DNA from: Frondihabitans sp. 762G35 | Lineage (GTDB): Bacteria; Actinomycetota; Actinomycetes; Actinomycetales; Microbacteriaceae | Assembly (NCBI RefSeq): GCF_002074055.1 | Contig: NZ_CP014619.1 | Span: forward strand, 1,736,001 to 1,800,000 | DNA length: 64,000 nucleotides | Direction: 5' to 3' | In this document: piece after piece, positions 35,478 to 46,038 of the stretch | Numbering within the stretch: position 1 is the stretch's first letter | How the letters are laid out: every line of letters begins with the position of its first letter | Program-made: the position numbers and the translations under genes | Notes under the pieces: model-generated | What the model was told of the DNA's origin: nothing | The model's database searches: none | Seen by the model: only the letters and a program-made list of their open reading frames with translations

Positions 35478-36506
35478 ATGAGCGACGACAGCGATTCCAC
35501 CCCCGGCCGGTACGTCGATCCCGGCCACGAGTACACGCGCGACACGACCTACATCGAGGACCGCATCACGCAGGATGCCCGTGACGGCTGGCCCGTCGAA
35601 GCCGGTCGATACCGGCTCGTCGCCGCCCGAGCGTGCCCCTGGGCGAACCGCACCGTGATCTCCCGCCGACTCCTCGGGCTCGAGGGCGCCATCTCCCTGG
35701 GGCTCCCCGGCCCGACCCACGACGCCCGGAGCTGGACCTTCGACCTCGACCCCGGCGGGATCGACCCCGTGCTCGGCATCGAGCGCCTCCAGGAGGCGTT
35801 CTTCAAGCGCGTGCCCAACTACCCTCGCGGCATCACCGTGCCCGCCGTGGTCGACGTTCCGAGCGGCAAGGTCGTGACCAACAACTTCCCGCAGATCACC
35901 CTGGACTTCGCAACCGAGTGGACCGCCTTCCATCGCGACGGAGCCCCGGACCTCTACCCGGAGCACCTCCGCGACGAGATCGACGACGTCGCCGAGGTCG
36001 TCTTCCGCGATGTCAACAACGGCGTCTACCGCGCCGGGTTCGCGGGATCCCAGGGCAGCTACGAGCGCGCCTACCATCGGCTGTTCGACCGTCTCGACTG
36101 GCTGGAGGAGCGTCTCTCCTCTCAGCGCTACCTCGTCGGCGACACGATCACCGAGGCCGACATCCGCCTCTTCACGACGCTCGCCCGCTTCGATGCGGTC
36201 TATCACGGTCACTTCAAGTGCAACCGCAACAAACTGACCGAGATGCCGGTGCTCTGGGCCTACGCGCGCGACCTCTTCCAGACGCCCGGGTTCGGCGACA
36301 CGATCGACTTCGACCAGATCAAGAAGCACTACTACATCACGCACAGCGACATCAATCCGACCGGGATCGTCCCAGCCGGCCCGGATCCGCGCGTCTGGCT
36401 CGCTCCCCACGACCGCGACGAGCTGGGCGGCCGCCCCTTCGGCGACGGCACCCCGCCGCCGCCGCCGCCCGCGGGCGAGCGCGTGCCCGACCTCACACCG
36501 GCGTGA
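35478..36506 (+). CDS. glutathionyl-hydroquinone reductase-like (xi-class GST) protein
   Basis: A 342-residue xi-class glutathione transferase homologue. The thioredoxin-like domain has ACPWANR with the catalytic Cys53; TVPAVVD and the C-terminal all-helical domain follow, with YERAYHRLFDRLDWLEERLS and the HYYITHSDINP region of YqjG/ECM4 proteins. Such enzymes reduce glutathionyl-hydroquinones. Actinobacteria mostly use mycothiol, so the physiological thiol is uncertain. The Pro-rich tail GDGTPPPPPPAGE is unusual. Its stop overlaps the zinc-finger gene by four bases (GTGA). Confidence 0.88.
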   Translation: MSDDSDSTPGRYVDPGHEYTRDTTYIEDRITQDARDGWPVEAGRYRLVAARACPWANRTVISRRLLGLEGAISLGLPGPTHDARSWTFDLDPGGIDPVLGIERLQEAFFKRVPNYPRGITVPAVVDVPSGKVVTNNFPQITLDFATEWTAFHRDGAPDLYPEHLRDEIDDVAEVVFRDVNNGVYRAGFAGSQGSYERAYHRLFDRLDWLEERLSSQRYLVGDTITEADIRLFTTLARFDAVYHGHFKCNRNKLTEMPVLWAYARDLFQTPGFGDTIDFDQIKKHYYITHSDINPTGIVPAGPDPRVWLAPHDRDELGGRPFGDGTPPPPPPAGERVPDLTPA

Positions 36507-36868
36507 CGGCCCGCTCAAGCGTCACCCCCGAGGCCGAGCGAACGGGTCGGCGCCTCGACGCGATCCGCGACGACGCGCTGGCTCTCGCCGAGCGACTGAG
36601 CGACGACATCCGCGCCGTGTCGGAGGCCCGGGAGGCGTCGAACGTCGACGACGAGCACGATCCGGAGGGGTCGACGATCGCCTACGAGAGATCGCAGCTC
36701 GAGGCGATCCGCCGCTCCGCCCTGGAACGCGCCGCCGACGCCTACGAGGCCCGCAGGCGGCTCGCCGACGGTCGCTACGGCATCTGCGTCCGCTGCGGTC
36801 GGCCCGTCCCGGCGGCTCGTCTCGAGGCGCGCCCCACCGCTTCGGTCTGTCTCGATTGCGCCGTGTAG
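36503..36868 (+). CDS. TraR/DksA-type zinc finger protein
   Basis: A 121-residue protein of TraR/DksA C4-type. Helical residues 10-75 could form the coiled coil, followed by GRYGICVRCGRPVPAARLEA and CLDC, giving a CxxC-x17-CxxC zinc site. The acidic DDEHDPEGS stretch is typical of actinobacterial members. In other bacteria such proteins bind RNA polymerase; the role here is unproven. The GTG start at 36503 overlaps the previous gene (GTGA), so translation is coupled. Confidence 0.82.
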   Translation: MTARSSVTPEAERTGRRLDAIRDDALALAERLSDDIRAVSEAREASNVDDEHDPEGSTIAYERSQLEAIRRSALERAADAYEARRRLADGRYGICVRCGRPVPAARLEARPTASVCLDCAV

Positions 36869-37027
36869 CGGAAGCCCGCTCCCGCGACGCCGAGCACGGC
36901 GAAGTCACAGCGGACGCGGGGGTGGGAGCGCTTCCGCCCCCTGGGGAGTGCGACGTAGAGTAGCCGGAACACGACGGCGGCACGACCATCCGAGCCGCCG
37001 GGCACGATCGACGACGATTGGCGTGGC

Positions 37028-38305
37028 ATGGTTTCGATGACGAGCGCGCGGTCCGCCCCGGGCGGCAACCCCTGGCTGGCCGCCCCCGGGCGCACCACCG
37101 CCGAGCGTCCCCGCCGGATCGTCGCCGAATCGTGGGAGCGGGCGCTCCGACGCCGCCTCGATCCGGAGCGTCTCCTGCCCGAGTTCGAGCTGCAGCCCGA
37201 CGACGTGGCCGACTACCGGCGCGACCACCCGCTCTCTCTCCTCCTGCCCGTCGTGCGCCGCCTCCTGCTGAACGACATCGAGGGCTCCGGGCTCATCGTC
37301 GCGATGGGGGACGCGGAAGGACGACTGCTCTGGGTGGAGGGCGACGGTTCGGCGAAGCGCGGCGCAGAGGACATGCGCTTCGTCGAAGGGGCGGGCTGGG
37401 CCGAGAGCCGAGTGGGGACCTCGGCTCCCGGCACGGCTCTCGAACTCGACCACGGGATCCAGATCCACGGTACCGAGCACTTCAACCGCCTCGTGCAGAA
37501 CTGGAGCTGCACGGCGGTGCCGATCCACGATCCCGCCACCCGGGGCATCCTGGGGTTCCTCGACATCACGGGCGACGACCGCGCCGTGGGCCCGCACACC
37601 CTCCCCCTCCTGGAGGCGACCGCCGCCGCGATGGAGGCGGAGTTGATGCTGTCGAGGCTGCGCCAGAAGGGCAGGCGCTCCCCCGCCGAGAAGCGCGCCG
37701 ATCGCGCCGCCGCCAGCGGACAGGCGTCGCTCACCGTCCTCGGCCGGGACGTCGCGCTCCTCTCCGACGGCCGCCGCATCGTCTCGCTCAGCGCCCGACA
37801 CAGCGAACTCCTCACGCTCCTCTCCTGGCACACCCACGGCCTCTCCGCGGAGGAACTCGCCTCGCTCACCTACGGCGACCCGCGCGCGGTCATCACCGTC
37901 CGCGCCGAGATGGTCCGCCTCCGACACGCCCTCGAGGTCCTCGACCCGCGGCTCGCTGCCCTGTCGCGCCCGTACCGACTCGCCGGACCGATCGACAGCG
38001 ACATCCGCCGCGTGATCGCTCAGCTCGACCGCGGGGCGCACCGCCGGGCGCTCGAGATCTACACCGGGCCGATCCTGCCGGACTCCACCGCGCCCGGGAT
38101 CGAGGAGATCCGGGAGACGCTCCGGATGCGGCTGCGCGAATCCCTGCTCGCCGACGCGTCCGTCGACGTCCTGCTGGACTACGCGTCGCGATCCGACTGC
38201 GAGTCGGACCGGGGCATCCTGCTCACGGCCCTGCAGATGCTCCCGGCCAGGTCGCCCCGACGCGCCGGGATCGTGGCGCGCCTGGAGCTGCTCGACCGGA
38301 GCTGA
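37028..38305 (+). CDS. GAF-domain regulator with a C-terminal winged-helix domain
   Basis: A 425-residue predicted transcription factor. The N-terminus (20-200) resembles the sensor part of AcoR-type activators: [15 protein letters not shown], a GAF domain with [16 protein letters not shown] and the signature [13 protein letters not shown]. The AAA+ domain needed for sigma-54 activators is absent. Instead the C-terminal part contains [21 protein letters not shown] and [11 protein letters not shown]-like [14 protein letters not shown], like OmpR/SARP winged helices. It sits upstream of an aldehyde dehydrogenase gene, which it probably controls. The start may be ATG 37028 or 37037; no ribosome site is evident. 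Confidence 0.82.
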   Translation: MVSMTSARSAPGGNPWLAAPGRTTAERPRRIVAESWERALRRRLDPERLLPEFELQPDDVADYRRDHPLSLLLPVVRRLLLNDIEGSGLIVAMGDAEGRLLWVEGDGSAKRGAEDMRFVEGAGWAESRVGTSAPGTALELDHGIQIHGTEHFNRLVQNWSCTAVPIHDPATRGILGFLDITGDDRAVGPHTLPLLEATAAAMEAELMLSRLRQKGRRSPAEKRADRAAASGQASLTVLGRDVALLSDGRRIVSLSARHSELLTLLSWHTHGLSAEELASLTYGDPRAVITVRAEMVRLRHALEVLDPRLAALSRPYRLAGPIDSDIRRVIAQLDRGAHRRALEIYTGPILPDSTAPGIEEIRETLRMRLRESLLADASVDVLLDYASRSDCESDRGILLTALQMLPARSPRRAGIVARLELLDRS

Positions 38306-38345
38306 CGGCCCGGCGGCGAGCGGTCGCCCAGCGTCGACGAGGGTC

Positions 38346-38370
38346 GTTGCCCGCGCAACCGGGTGCAACC
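38346..38370. promoter_or_regulatory. candidate operator before the aldehyde dehydrogenase gene
   Basis: GTTGC-CCGC-GCAAC (38346-38359) is a perfect inverted repeat, followed by a further GCAACC at 38365-38370. It lies in the spacer between the GAF regulator and its likely target. Binding is inferred from position only. Confidence 0.4.
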
Positions 38371-38456
38371 TCGATCGGCGTACGGTCCGGGTACGCGCGA
38401 AGCACGCCTCCCGGCGTCGCACCGTGCCTTTGACAACGACGTCGAAAGGGAACGCC

Positions 38457-39997
<1,541 letters not shown>

Positions 39998-39998
<1 letters not shown>

Positions 39999-40390
39999 TG
40001 ACGACCGTCTCGTCGTCGCTGTCGCGGGTGGACGTCTCCCCCGCGGCAGCGGCCTTCCTGGTCGAGTTGACCGCGAAGCACGGGCCGCTCATGTTCCACC
40101 AGTCGGGAGGCTGCTGCGACGGGAGTTCGCCGATGTGCTATCCGGTCGGCTTCTTCCGGGTGGGAGCCGTCGACGTGCACCTCGGCGACCTCCGGGTCGA
40201 CGGGCTCGACCCGATCGAGGTCTACATGTCGAGGAGCCAGTTCGAGTACTGGAAGTACACGCACCTCACGATCGACGTCGTCCCCGGCCGAGGTGCCGGG
40301 TTCAGCGTGGAGTCGCCCGAGGGCAAGCGCTTCCTGATCCGCTCGCGCATGCTCGACGACGAGGAGCTCCGGGCGTTCGACCTGATCTGA
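39998..40390 (+). CDS. DUF779 family protein
   Basis: A 130-residue protein of the DUF779 family, encoded directly after an aldehyde dehydrogenase as in many bacteria. The conserved cysteine cluster is QSGGCCDGSSPMCYP, followed by VYMSRSQFEYWKYTHLTIDV and GFSVESPEGKRFLIRSR. The cysteines suggest a metal or redox function, but none has been shown. The start overlaps the previous stop (TGATG). Confidence 0.9.
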
Positions 40391-40398
40391 CGATCGAG

Positions 40399-40426
40399 GC
40401 GCCGCGATCCGCGAGGATCACGGCGC
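40399..40426. terminator. bidirectional terminator after the DUF779 gene
   Basis: Positions 40399-40410 pair with 40415-40426 around a GCGA loop, 12 bp with one mismatch, followed by TTCGTCG. It overlaps the stop codon of the convergent HTH gene. Confidence 0.6.
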
Positions 40427-41047
40427 TTCGTCGTCGGCGCTCCCGCCGGGGAGCGCGTAGACGCCGTGACCGACCCGCAGGAGGCGGCCCTCCCGGGCGA
40501 GGACGGACAGCGTCGACAGCACGCTCGAGCGCCGGTAGCCCGGAAGGTGCTCCACGATCTCCGTGGTACGCAGGGCCCCCGCCACGAGGAGGGCGACGAT
40601 CCGGTCGGCCAGCGACCCCTCGTCGCCCGCGACCTCGCCGGCGGGCGACGGGTCGTCGAGGGCGTACTCGGCCCGTGCATCCTGCAGGCTCTCGGCCGAG
40701 ACCCGGGTGACGGCGCCGGATGCCCGGGCGTACGGCGCCAGCGTCAACGACTTCCCCACCCGGTTGTAGACGTTCGACGCGCTCGTGCCCTGGTGCTCCG
40801 CGATGTCCGGGTAGGAGGCGCCGCCCAGCAGGAGCACCGCCTCGCCCTCGAGCCCGAGCCACTGCCCGAGGCTCGCGAGCTCCCAACCCGCCGAGGCGAC
40901 GGCCTCGCCCCACGGCTCGATGTCGGACCCGGCGTCGTCCAGCCGCTCGGAGAGCTCCGTCAGCAGCGCCTGCAGCCGCGCCCGCGCGTCGTCGACGATG
41001 TCGACGGTGAACTGCGGCGGATGGCGAAGTTTGATGGATCGTGACAT
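40418..41047 (-). CDS. uncharacterised protein with two helix-turn-helix regions
   Basis: I do not recognise the family. The protein has 209 residues. Residues 18-75 are helical. A helix-turn-helix-like segment lies at 78-96 ([20 protein letters not shown]), and a winged-helix-like domain at 145-199 ([40 protein letters not shown]). A regulator or nucleic-acid-binding protein is a guess. The start is set at ATG 41047, 7 bases after a -10, so it is apparently leaderless. It is divergent from rplU. Confidence 0.7.
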   Translation of the reverse strand: MSRSIKLRHPPQFTVDIVDDARARLQALLTELSERLDDAGSDIEPWGEAVASAGWELASLGQWLGLEGEAVLLLGGASYPDIAEHQGTSASNVYNRVGKSLTLAPYARASGAVTRVSAESLQDARAEYALDDPSPAGEVAGDEGSLADRIVALLVAGALRTTEIVEHLPGYRRSSVLSTLSVLAREGRLLRVGHGVYALPGGSADDEAP

Positions 41048-41054
41048 TTGTGAA

Positions 41055-41060
41055 AGGATA
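41055..41060 (-). promoter_or_regulatory. -10 element of a probable leaderless promoter for the two-HTH gene
   Basis: Minus-strand TATCCT, seven bases, then ATG 41047, without a Shine-Dalgarno. Confidence 0.5.
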
Positions 41061-41156
41061 GCGAAGTTGTCCGGCGATCCGGGCACGCATCGAACCGTGT
41101 GCGACTCCCCGAGGTCTGATCCTCGAGAATCGAGCGCCCACCCCAAGGAGTCACTA

Positions 41157-41468
41157 ATGGTCTACGCAATCGTGCGCGCCGGTGGTCGTCAGGAGAAGGT
41201 CGAGGTCGGGACGATCCTGACGGTCGATCGCCTGAAGGCGTCCGAGAGCGACACCGTCTCGTTCGTCCCCGTGCTGCACGTCGACGGCGACACCATCCTC
41301 GCCGGCGACAAGCTCGCGAAGGTCACGGTCGAGGGCGAGGTCCTGAACGACCTCCGCGGCCCGAAAATCGTCATCCAGAACTACAAGAACAAGACCGGGT
41401 ACAAGCGCCGCATGGGTTTCCGCGCCGACCTCACCCGCGTCAAGATCACCGCGATCACCGCCAAGTAA
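41157..41468 (+). CDS. rplU: 50S ribosomal protein bL21
   Basis: A 103-residue ribosomal protein that binds 23S r[21 protein letters not shown] and the end with [20 protein letters not shown] are diagnostic. ATG 41157 has AAGGAG six bases upstream. rpmA follows after 16 bases, as nearly always. Confidence 0.97.
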   Translation: MVYAIVRAGGRQEKVEVGTILTVDRLKASESDTVSFVPVLHVDGDTILAGDKLAKVTVEGEVLNDLRGPKIVIQNYKNKTGYKRRMGFRADLTRVKITAITAK

Positions 41469-41484
41469 AGGGAGCCGACACCTC

Positions 41485-41742
41485 ATGGCACACAAAAAGG
41501 GCGCATCGTCCACCCGTAACGGTCGCGACTCGAACGCTCAGCGCCTCGGCGTGAAGCGCTTCGGCGGCCAGGTCGTCCTCGCGGGCGAGATCCTCGTCCG
41601 CCAGCGCGGCACCCACTTCCACCCCGGCGTGAACGTCGGCCGCGGCGGCGACGACACCCTCTTCGCCCTCGCCCCCGGCTCCGTCCAGTTCGGCGCCAAG
41701 GGCGGCCGCAAGGTCGTCAACATCGTCGCCGCCGAGGCGTAA
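41485..41742 (+). CDS. rpmA: 50S ribosomal protein bL27
   Basis: An 85-residue protein whose N-terminus reaches the peptidyl transferase centre. [20 protein letters not shown] and [20 protein letters not shown] are family signatures; there is no N-terminal extension for protease cleavage as in Firmicutes. It ends at a terminator, and obgE, its usual next gene, is absent. Confidence 0.97.
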   Translation: MAHKKGASSTRNGRDSNAQRLGVKRFGGQVVLAGEILVRQRGTHFHPGVNVGRGGDDTLFALAPGSVQFGAKGGRKVVNIVAAEA

Positions 41743-41770
41743 CAGCCCCGCGGCAGAGCAGCGTTCCCCC

Positions 41771-41800
41771 ACAGCGGGCGGCCTTCGGGTCGCCCGCTGT
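41771..41800 (+). terminator. terminator of rplU-rpmA
   Basis: ACAGCGGGCG pairs with CGCCCGCTGT, extended inwards by a wobble and two GC pairs around a TTCG tetraloop (13 bp in all). It starts 28 bases past the rpmA stop. Confidence 0.8.
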
Positions 41801-42000
41801 TTCGCGTTCACCATTCGAAAAGGTAATAACTCGTGAAGACCCCGGACGGGGGCGTGGACGCGCACGGCTCCGCGGACTAACGTCGGCCAGGCTCGTCTCG
41901 ACTTCCGGTGGAGTTCACCGACTCACGGACGGGCGTTCACCGCGTGGCCAGCAATCCCGTGATGGACTTGGGTACGAACACAGAGCATCACCGTTTTCCG

Positions 42001-42066
42001 CACGACAGCGTCACAGCACCGAGCGTCACAGCACGACAGATCCAAAGCACGACAGCGTCACAGCAC
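42001..42066 (+). repeat. short direct repeats upstream of the phosphoesterase gene
   Basis: A 19-base sequence, CACGACAGCGTCACAGCAC, occurs exactly at 42001-42019 and 42048-42066. Its parts recur between: CGTCACAGCAC at 42024-42034 and CACGACAG at 42032-42039. They lie 49 bases before the start codon. The rest of the gene-free stretch 41801-42114 shows nothing I can name. Confidence 0.75.
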
Positions 42067-42114
42067 TGCGTGAGCGTCACCGTCGCCCACGTCGGCACAC
42101 CGAATGCGAGAATC

Positions 42115-43080
42115 ATGGATCCCCGGACGGCCGAGCACCCTCGGCCGAACCACTTCATCCTGCACCTCAGCGACACGCACCTGATCGGTGGTGACGGTGA
42201 TCTCTACGGCGATGTCGACAGCGAGAGCCGCCTGCGCCAGATCATGGCCGAGCTCGAGGAGTCCGGGGCCCGTCCCGAGGCCATCGTCTTCACGGGCGAT
42301 CTGGCCGACAAGGGCGAGCCGGAGGCGTATCGCAAGCTCCGTGCCCTGATCGAGCCCGTGGCCCTCCGCCTCGGTGCCCAGATCATCTGGGCCATGGGCA
42401 ACCACGACGACCGCGGTGCCTTCCGGCACGAGCTCTTCGGCCAGATCCCGTCGGATCGACCCGTCGACCTCGTCTACGACGTCAACGGCCTGCGGATCAT
42501 CACGCTCGACACGACCGTCCCCGGGCGGCACCACGGTGAGCTGACCAGCGCCCAGCTCGACTGGCTCGCCGAGGAGCTCGCGACCGCGGCCCCTGACGGC
42601 ACGATCATCGCGATGCACCACCCGCCGGTCCCGTCGATCAAGGACCTGACCGTTCTCGTCGAGCTCCGCGACCAGGCATCGCTCCGCGAGGTCATCGAGG
42701 GCAGCGACGTCCGCTCGATCATCGCCGGGCACCTCCACTTCTCGACGAACGCCATGTTCGCCGGGGTCCCCGTGTCCGTCGCCTCGGCCACCTGCTACAC
42801 GGCCGACCTCAACATCCCGGTCGACGCCACTCGGGGCCAGGACGGCGCGCAGTCGTACAACCTCGTCCATGTCTACCCCGACACGATCGTCAACTCCGTC
42901 GTCCCCATCGGCAGCTACCGGACGGTCGGCGAGTACGTCTCGCCGGAGTCGGTCGCCGCACGTCTCGCCGCAGCCGGCGTCACGATCCCCGCGGCCGCCC
43001 CGCGTCACCGTGCCGAGCCCGAGACCCTGGTCGTGCCGGAACGCGACCTCTCGCTGACGGGACCGATCGGGACGCTGTAG
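42115..43080 (+). CDS. metallophosphoesterase of the CpdA (3',5'-cAMP phosphodiesterase) type
   Basis: A 321-residue calcineurin-like phosphoesterase, class III cyclic nucleotide phosphodiesterase type. Metal ligands are visible in order: Asp20 and His22 (LSDTH), Asp62 (GDLAD), Asn96-His97 (GNHDD), MHHPP and GHLH. The closest characterised type is CpdA/Rv0805, acting on cyclic nucleotides or other phosphodiesters. The frame is open to 41908, but the upstream part spans the direct repeats and matches nothing, so ATG 42115 is preferred. Confidence 0.88.
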   Translation: MDPRTAEHPRPNHFILHLSDTHLIGGDGDLYGDVDSESRLRQIMAELEESGARPEAIVFTGDLADKGEPEAYRKLRALIEPVALRLGAQIIWAMGNHDDRGAFRHELFGQIPSDRPVDLVYDVNGLRIITLDTTVPGRHHGELTSAQLDWLAEELATAAPDGTIIAMHHPPVPSIKDLTVLVELRDQASLREVIEGSDVRSIIAGHLHFSTNAMFAGVPVSVASATCYTADLNIPVDATRGQDGAQSYNLVHVYPDTIVNSVVPIGSYRTVGEYVSPESVAARLAAAGVTIPAAAPRHRAEPETLVVPERDLSLTGPIGTL

Positions 43081-43121
43081 CCGCGGATCCTGCGCTCCGC
43101 TTTGGGGTCTCGCTCGCGAGG

Positions 43122-43422
43122 CTCCACGATTGGCCACGCCCCACGAAAGTGAGCGGCGAGTCGTGGAGTCTCGCGCAGGAGCAGCACACGCCCGGCCGCG
43201 ACACTCCACGTTTGTCCACGCCCCACGAACATGAGCGGCGAGTCGTGGAGTCTCGCGCAGGAGCAGCACACGCCCGGCCGCGACACTCCACGATTAGCCA
43301 CGCCCCACGAAAGTGAGCGGCGAGTCGTGGAGTCGCACGCAGGAGCAGCACTCCCCCCGCCCGCGACACTCCACGATTGGCCACGCCCGACGAACATGAG
43401 CGGCGAGTCGTGGAGTCTCGCG
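43122..43422. repeat. tandem array of four palindromic repeats, 82-83 bases each
   Basis: Units begin at 43122, 43204, 43286 and 43369; the last is cut short near 43422. Each has CTCCACGA (CTCCACGT in the second) and, 30-31 bases later, TCGTGGAG, so it can fold as a hairpin. Units 1 and 3 share GAAAGTGAG, and 2 and 4 share GAACATGAG in the loop, which suggests a duplicated dimer. It fills the 359-base gap between a plus-strand gene and the convergent Stealth gene, and may serve as their terminator. Confidence 0.92.
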
Positions 43423-43439
43423 CGGAAGGACAGCGCGCC

Positions 43440-45035
43440 CTAGCGCTCCCAGGGGGCGCGGAACGGGAAGTACCGCTCCAGGAAGTCGGTCACGACCGTC
43501 GTCCGCTCCTCGTCGCTCACCTCGGGGAAGCTCCCGTCGTTGAGGCAGAAGAAGTCGAACGACCGCTTCTTGAGCAGCTCGGAGAGGAAGGCCAGGCCTG
43601 ACACCATCGTGGTGTCGACGTAGCTGACCTTGGCGTTCTCCTGGACGATCGCCCGCCCCGTCATGAGCGCGTAGTAGTGGTAGAGCGAGTTCGTGACGGA
43701 GATGTTGGACGCCGCCCGGAAGGGCGACGCGGCCGTGTCGCGGAACTCGTCGGCGAACTCGTGCTCCATCTCCGTGAGGACGCTCCGCCGGAGCGGCGCC
43801 GCCGTGTGCTCGAGGTGGCGCGTGGTCACGCGACCGAAGCGCTGCTGGAGGAGCGCGCGGTTGACCCGGGCGGCGTTCTCGAACCCGCTCCGCTCGGCGT
43901 TGTTGAGCCCGAGACCGATCCGCGTGTTGGCCTCGATGAACTTGGTGACGGATCCCGGCGAGAAGAACATCCCCGGGCTCACGGGGCGCCCGAAGAACAT
44001 GTCGTCGTTGGAGTAGAGGAAGTGCTCGCTGAGGCCGCGGATGTGGTGCAGTTGCGCCTCGACCGCCTGCGAGTTGTGGGTCGGCAGGACGGACGGGTCG
44101 GCGAAGAACTCCTCGCTGCGCACCACATGCACGCGCGGGTGCTCCTCGTCGAGCCAGGCGGGGACGGGCGAGTCGGTCGCGATGTAGATGTTGCGCACCC
44201 AGGGGGCGAACATGTACACCGACCGGAGCGCGTACTTCAACTCGTCGATCTGGCGGAAGCGGGCGGCGGAGTCGTCGCCCTCCCCCACGACGTGGCGCTT
44301 CGCCCGCGCGGCGCGCGCACGCTGGTACTCGACCGAGTTGCCGTCGACCCAGGAGAAGACGATGTCGACGTCGAAGGTGATGTCGGTCGCATGGTCGTCG
44401 AACATGTGCTCGAGGGTGACCCACTCGAGCCCGTAGCGCTCGATGCGCGTCGAGACGGCCTCGTCGACGGGCAGCGTGCGCCGCATGAGGGCGTTCTCCA
44501 TGGGGACGAGGATCTCGGAGTCGGTCCGGATCCAGAACTCGATCTGAACCGCGAGCGAGGCGCCGTAGCGCAGCCGCCCGATCGGCTCCACGCGGGGACG
44601 GTAGAGGCGGAACACGCGCTCGTTCTCGTGCACCAGGCCGTCCTCGCCGACGAGGACGGCGCGATGCTTGCCCGCCTTGGCGTAGAACGGCTCGCTCTGG
44701 CACGCCTCGATCAGGACGCGCTCAAAGGCAGCGCGGTCGGTGTTCTCGATCGCGATGACCGGCCGCTCCTCGTTGCCGCGCACGAGGAGGTGCGGGATGC
44801 CGCCCTCGTCGAGCACGTGCTTCAGGAAGACGAGATCCTCCAGCATCGACTGCAGGGGCGTCAGGTGCCCGTTCAGGAGGGTGAGCTGACCCTTCCGGAC
44901 GACGACGTCGTCGCGGCTGGCGCCGCCCGCGGAGGAGCGACCCAGAGTCGTCTGGGACGAGGACGCGAGACCACCGGAGGGCGAGCGAGGATTCAGCAGA
45001 GGACTCTCCGTCGCGCCGACGATCTCCGTGCCCAT
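43440..45035 (-). CDS. Stealth-family sugar-phosphate transferase
   Basis: A 531-residue Stealth protein, a family of hexose-phosphate transferases that build capsular or wall polysaccharides with phosphodiester links. CR1 is DIVFSWVDG (224-232); CR2 follows at about 260-288 with RFRQIDELKYALRSV and IYIATD; CR3 is HNSQAVEAQLHHI (320-332) plus SNDDMFFG (342-349); the end ERYFPFRAPWE resembles CR4. The first 45 residues are low complexity. CGGAG precedes ATG 45035. No other polysaccharide genes are adjacent. Confidence 0.9.
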   Translation of the reverse strand: MGTEIVGATESPLLNPRSPSGGLASSSQTTLGRSSAGGASRDDVVVRKGQLTLLNGHLTPLQSMLEDLVFLKHVLDEGGIPHLLVRGNEERPVIAIENTDRAAFERVLIEACQSEPFYAKAGKHRAVLVGEDGLVHENERVFRLYRPRVEPIGRLRYGASLAVQIEFWIRTDSEILVPMENALMRRTLPVDEAVSTRIERYGLEWVTLEHMFDDHATDITFDVDIVFSWVDGNSVEYQRARAARAKRHVVGEGDDSAARFRQIDELKYALRSVYMFAPWVRNIYIATDSPVPAWLDEEHPRVHVVRSEEFFADPSVLPTHNSQAVEAQLHHIRGLSEHFLYSNDDMFFGRPVSPGMFFSPGSVTKFIEANTRIGLGLNNAERSGFENAARVNRALLQQRFGRVTTRHLEHTAAPLRRSVLTEMEHEFADEFRDTAASPFRAASNISVTNSLYHYYALMTGRAIVQENAKVSYVDTTMVSGLAFLSELLKKRSFDFFCLNDGSFPEVSDEERTTVVTDFLERYFPFRAPWER

Positions 45036-45144
45036 TCAGACTCCGCTCCTGCTGCGGCCCGGGTGGCCGCCGATTGTGCAATCCCTCGATTTTAGCCCTG
45101 TCGCGGTGCTTTCCCGACGTTCGAGCCGAACAGCGCGCTCCCGC

Positions 45145-45150
45145 TAGCCT
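45145..45150 (+). promoter_or_regulatory. -10 element of a probable leaderless mmuM promoter
   Basis: TAGCCT, six bases, then ATG 45157, with no Shine-Dalgarno. Confidence 0.5.
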
Positions 45151-45156
45151 GTTGGC

Positions 45157-46038
45157 ATGTTCGACAGCCCCCGCCCCATCGCCATCGACGGCGGCCTGGG
45201 CACGCTCCTGGAGTCCCGTGGTCTCGATCTCTCCGGTGGTCTCTGGTCGGCGCGCGTGCTCGAGCGGCACCCCGACGAGGTGCGGGCCGCGCACGAGTCC
45301 TTCTTCCACGCGGGAGCCACCCTCGCGATCTCGGGCTCGTACCAGGTCTCCTACGAGGGCTTCGCCCAGGCCGGGCTCGACCCGGCGGAGACCGACCGCA
45401 TCCTGCGCCGGAGCGTGTCCCTGGCCGTCGAGGCCCGCGACCACGCCGCTCCGACCGGCCTCGTGGCCGCGTCGGTCGGTCCGTACGGCGCGATGCTGGC
45501 CGACGGGAGCGAGTACCGCGGCGACTACGGCCTCACCACGGCGCAGCTCCGCGAGTGGCACCGGCCCCGCCTCGACGTCCTCGCGGAGACGGACGCCGAC
45601 CTGCTCGCCTTCGAGACGATCCCGTGCCTCGCCGAGGCGGAGGCGCTCGTCGACTCCGTCGCCGGGACCGGCCGGCGCGCGTGGCTCGCCGTGACCGCGT
45701 CGTTCGGACGTCTGCGGTCGGGCGAGTCGCTCGAGGAGGCGTTCGCGCTCACCCGGGGTGTCGACGAGATCGTGGCGGTCGGCATCAACTGCAGCCACCC
45801 CGGAGAGGTGCTCAGGGCGATCGACGCGGCCAGGGCGGCCACCGACGCGCCGATCGTCGTCTATCCGAACGGCGGCGAGGAGTGGGACGCGAAGAACCGC
45901 ACCTGGATCGGAGAGGCCGGCTTCCCGCCGGAGCTCGTGCGCTCCTGGATCGACGCCGGCGCGAGCCTGGTGGGCGGATGCTGCCGCGTGGGGCCGGAGC
46001 AGATCCACGAGATCGTGACGCTGCTCGACGAGGAGTAA
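45157..46038 (+). CDS. mmuM: homocysteine S-methyltransferase
   Basis: A 293-residue zinc-dependent methyltransferase making methionine from homocysteine, using S-methylmethionine or S-adenosylmethionine. The N-terminus has IDGGLGTLLE; the zinc ligands are in GINCSHP and GGCCRVGP. Length is normal. The last six codons (LLDEE and stop) form the first unit of an 18-base tandem repeat that continues past the stop. No other methionine genes are near. Confidence 0.93.
   Translation: MFDSPRPIAIDGGLGTLLESRGLDLSGGLWSARVLERHPDEVRAAHESFFHAGATLAISGSYQVSYEGFAQAGLDPAETDRILRRSVSLAVEARDHAAPTGLVAASVGPYGAMLADGSEYRGDYGLTTAQLREWHRPRLDVLAETDADLLAFETIPCLAEAEALVDSVAGTGRRAWLAVTASFGRLRSGESLEEAFALTRGVDEIVAVGINCSHPGEVLRAIDAARAATDAPIVVYPNGGEEWDAKNRTWIGEAGFPPELVRSWIDAGASLVGGCCRVGPEQIHEIVTLLDEE

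Noticed and set aside
26292-36868. Possible genomic island or prophage
   Set aside because: Accessory-type genes are present, but there is no integrase, transposase, tRNA, flanking repeat or shift in GC that I can see.
43122-43422. Possible CRISPR array
   Set aside because: The units are 82-83 bases with almost no variable part, so there are no spacers, and no cas gene is near.
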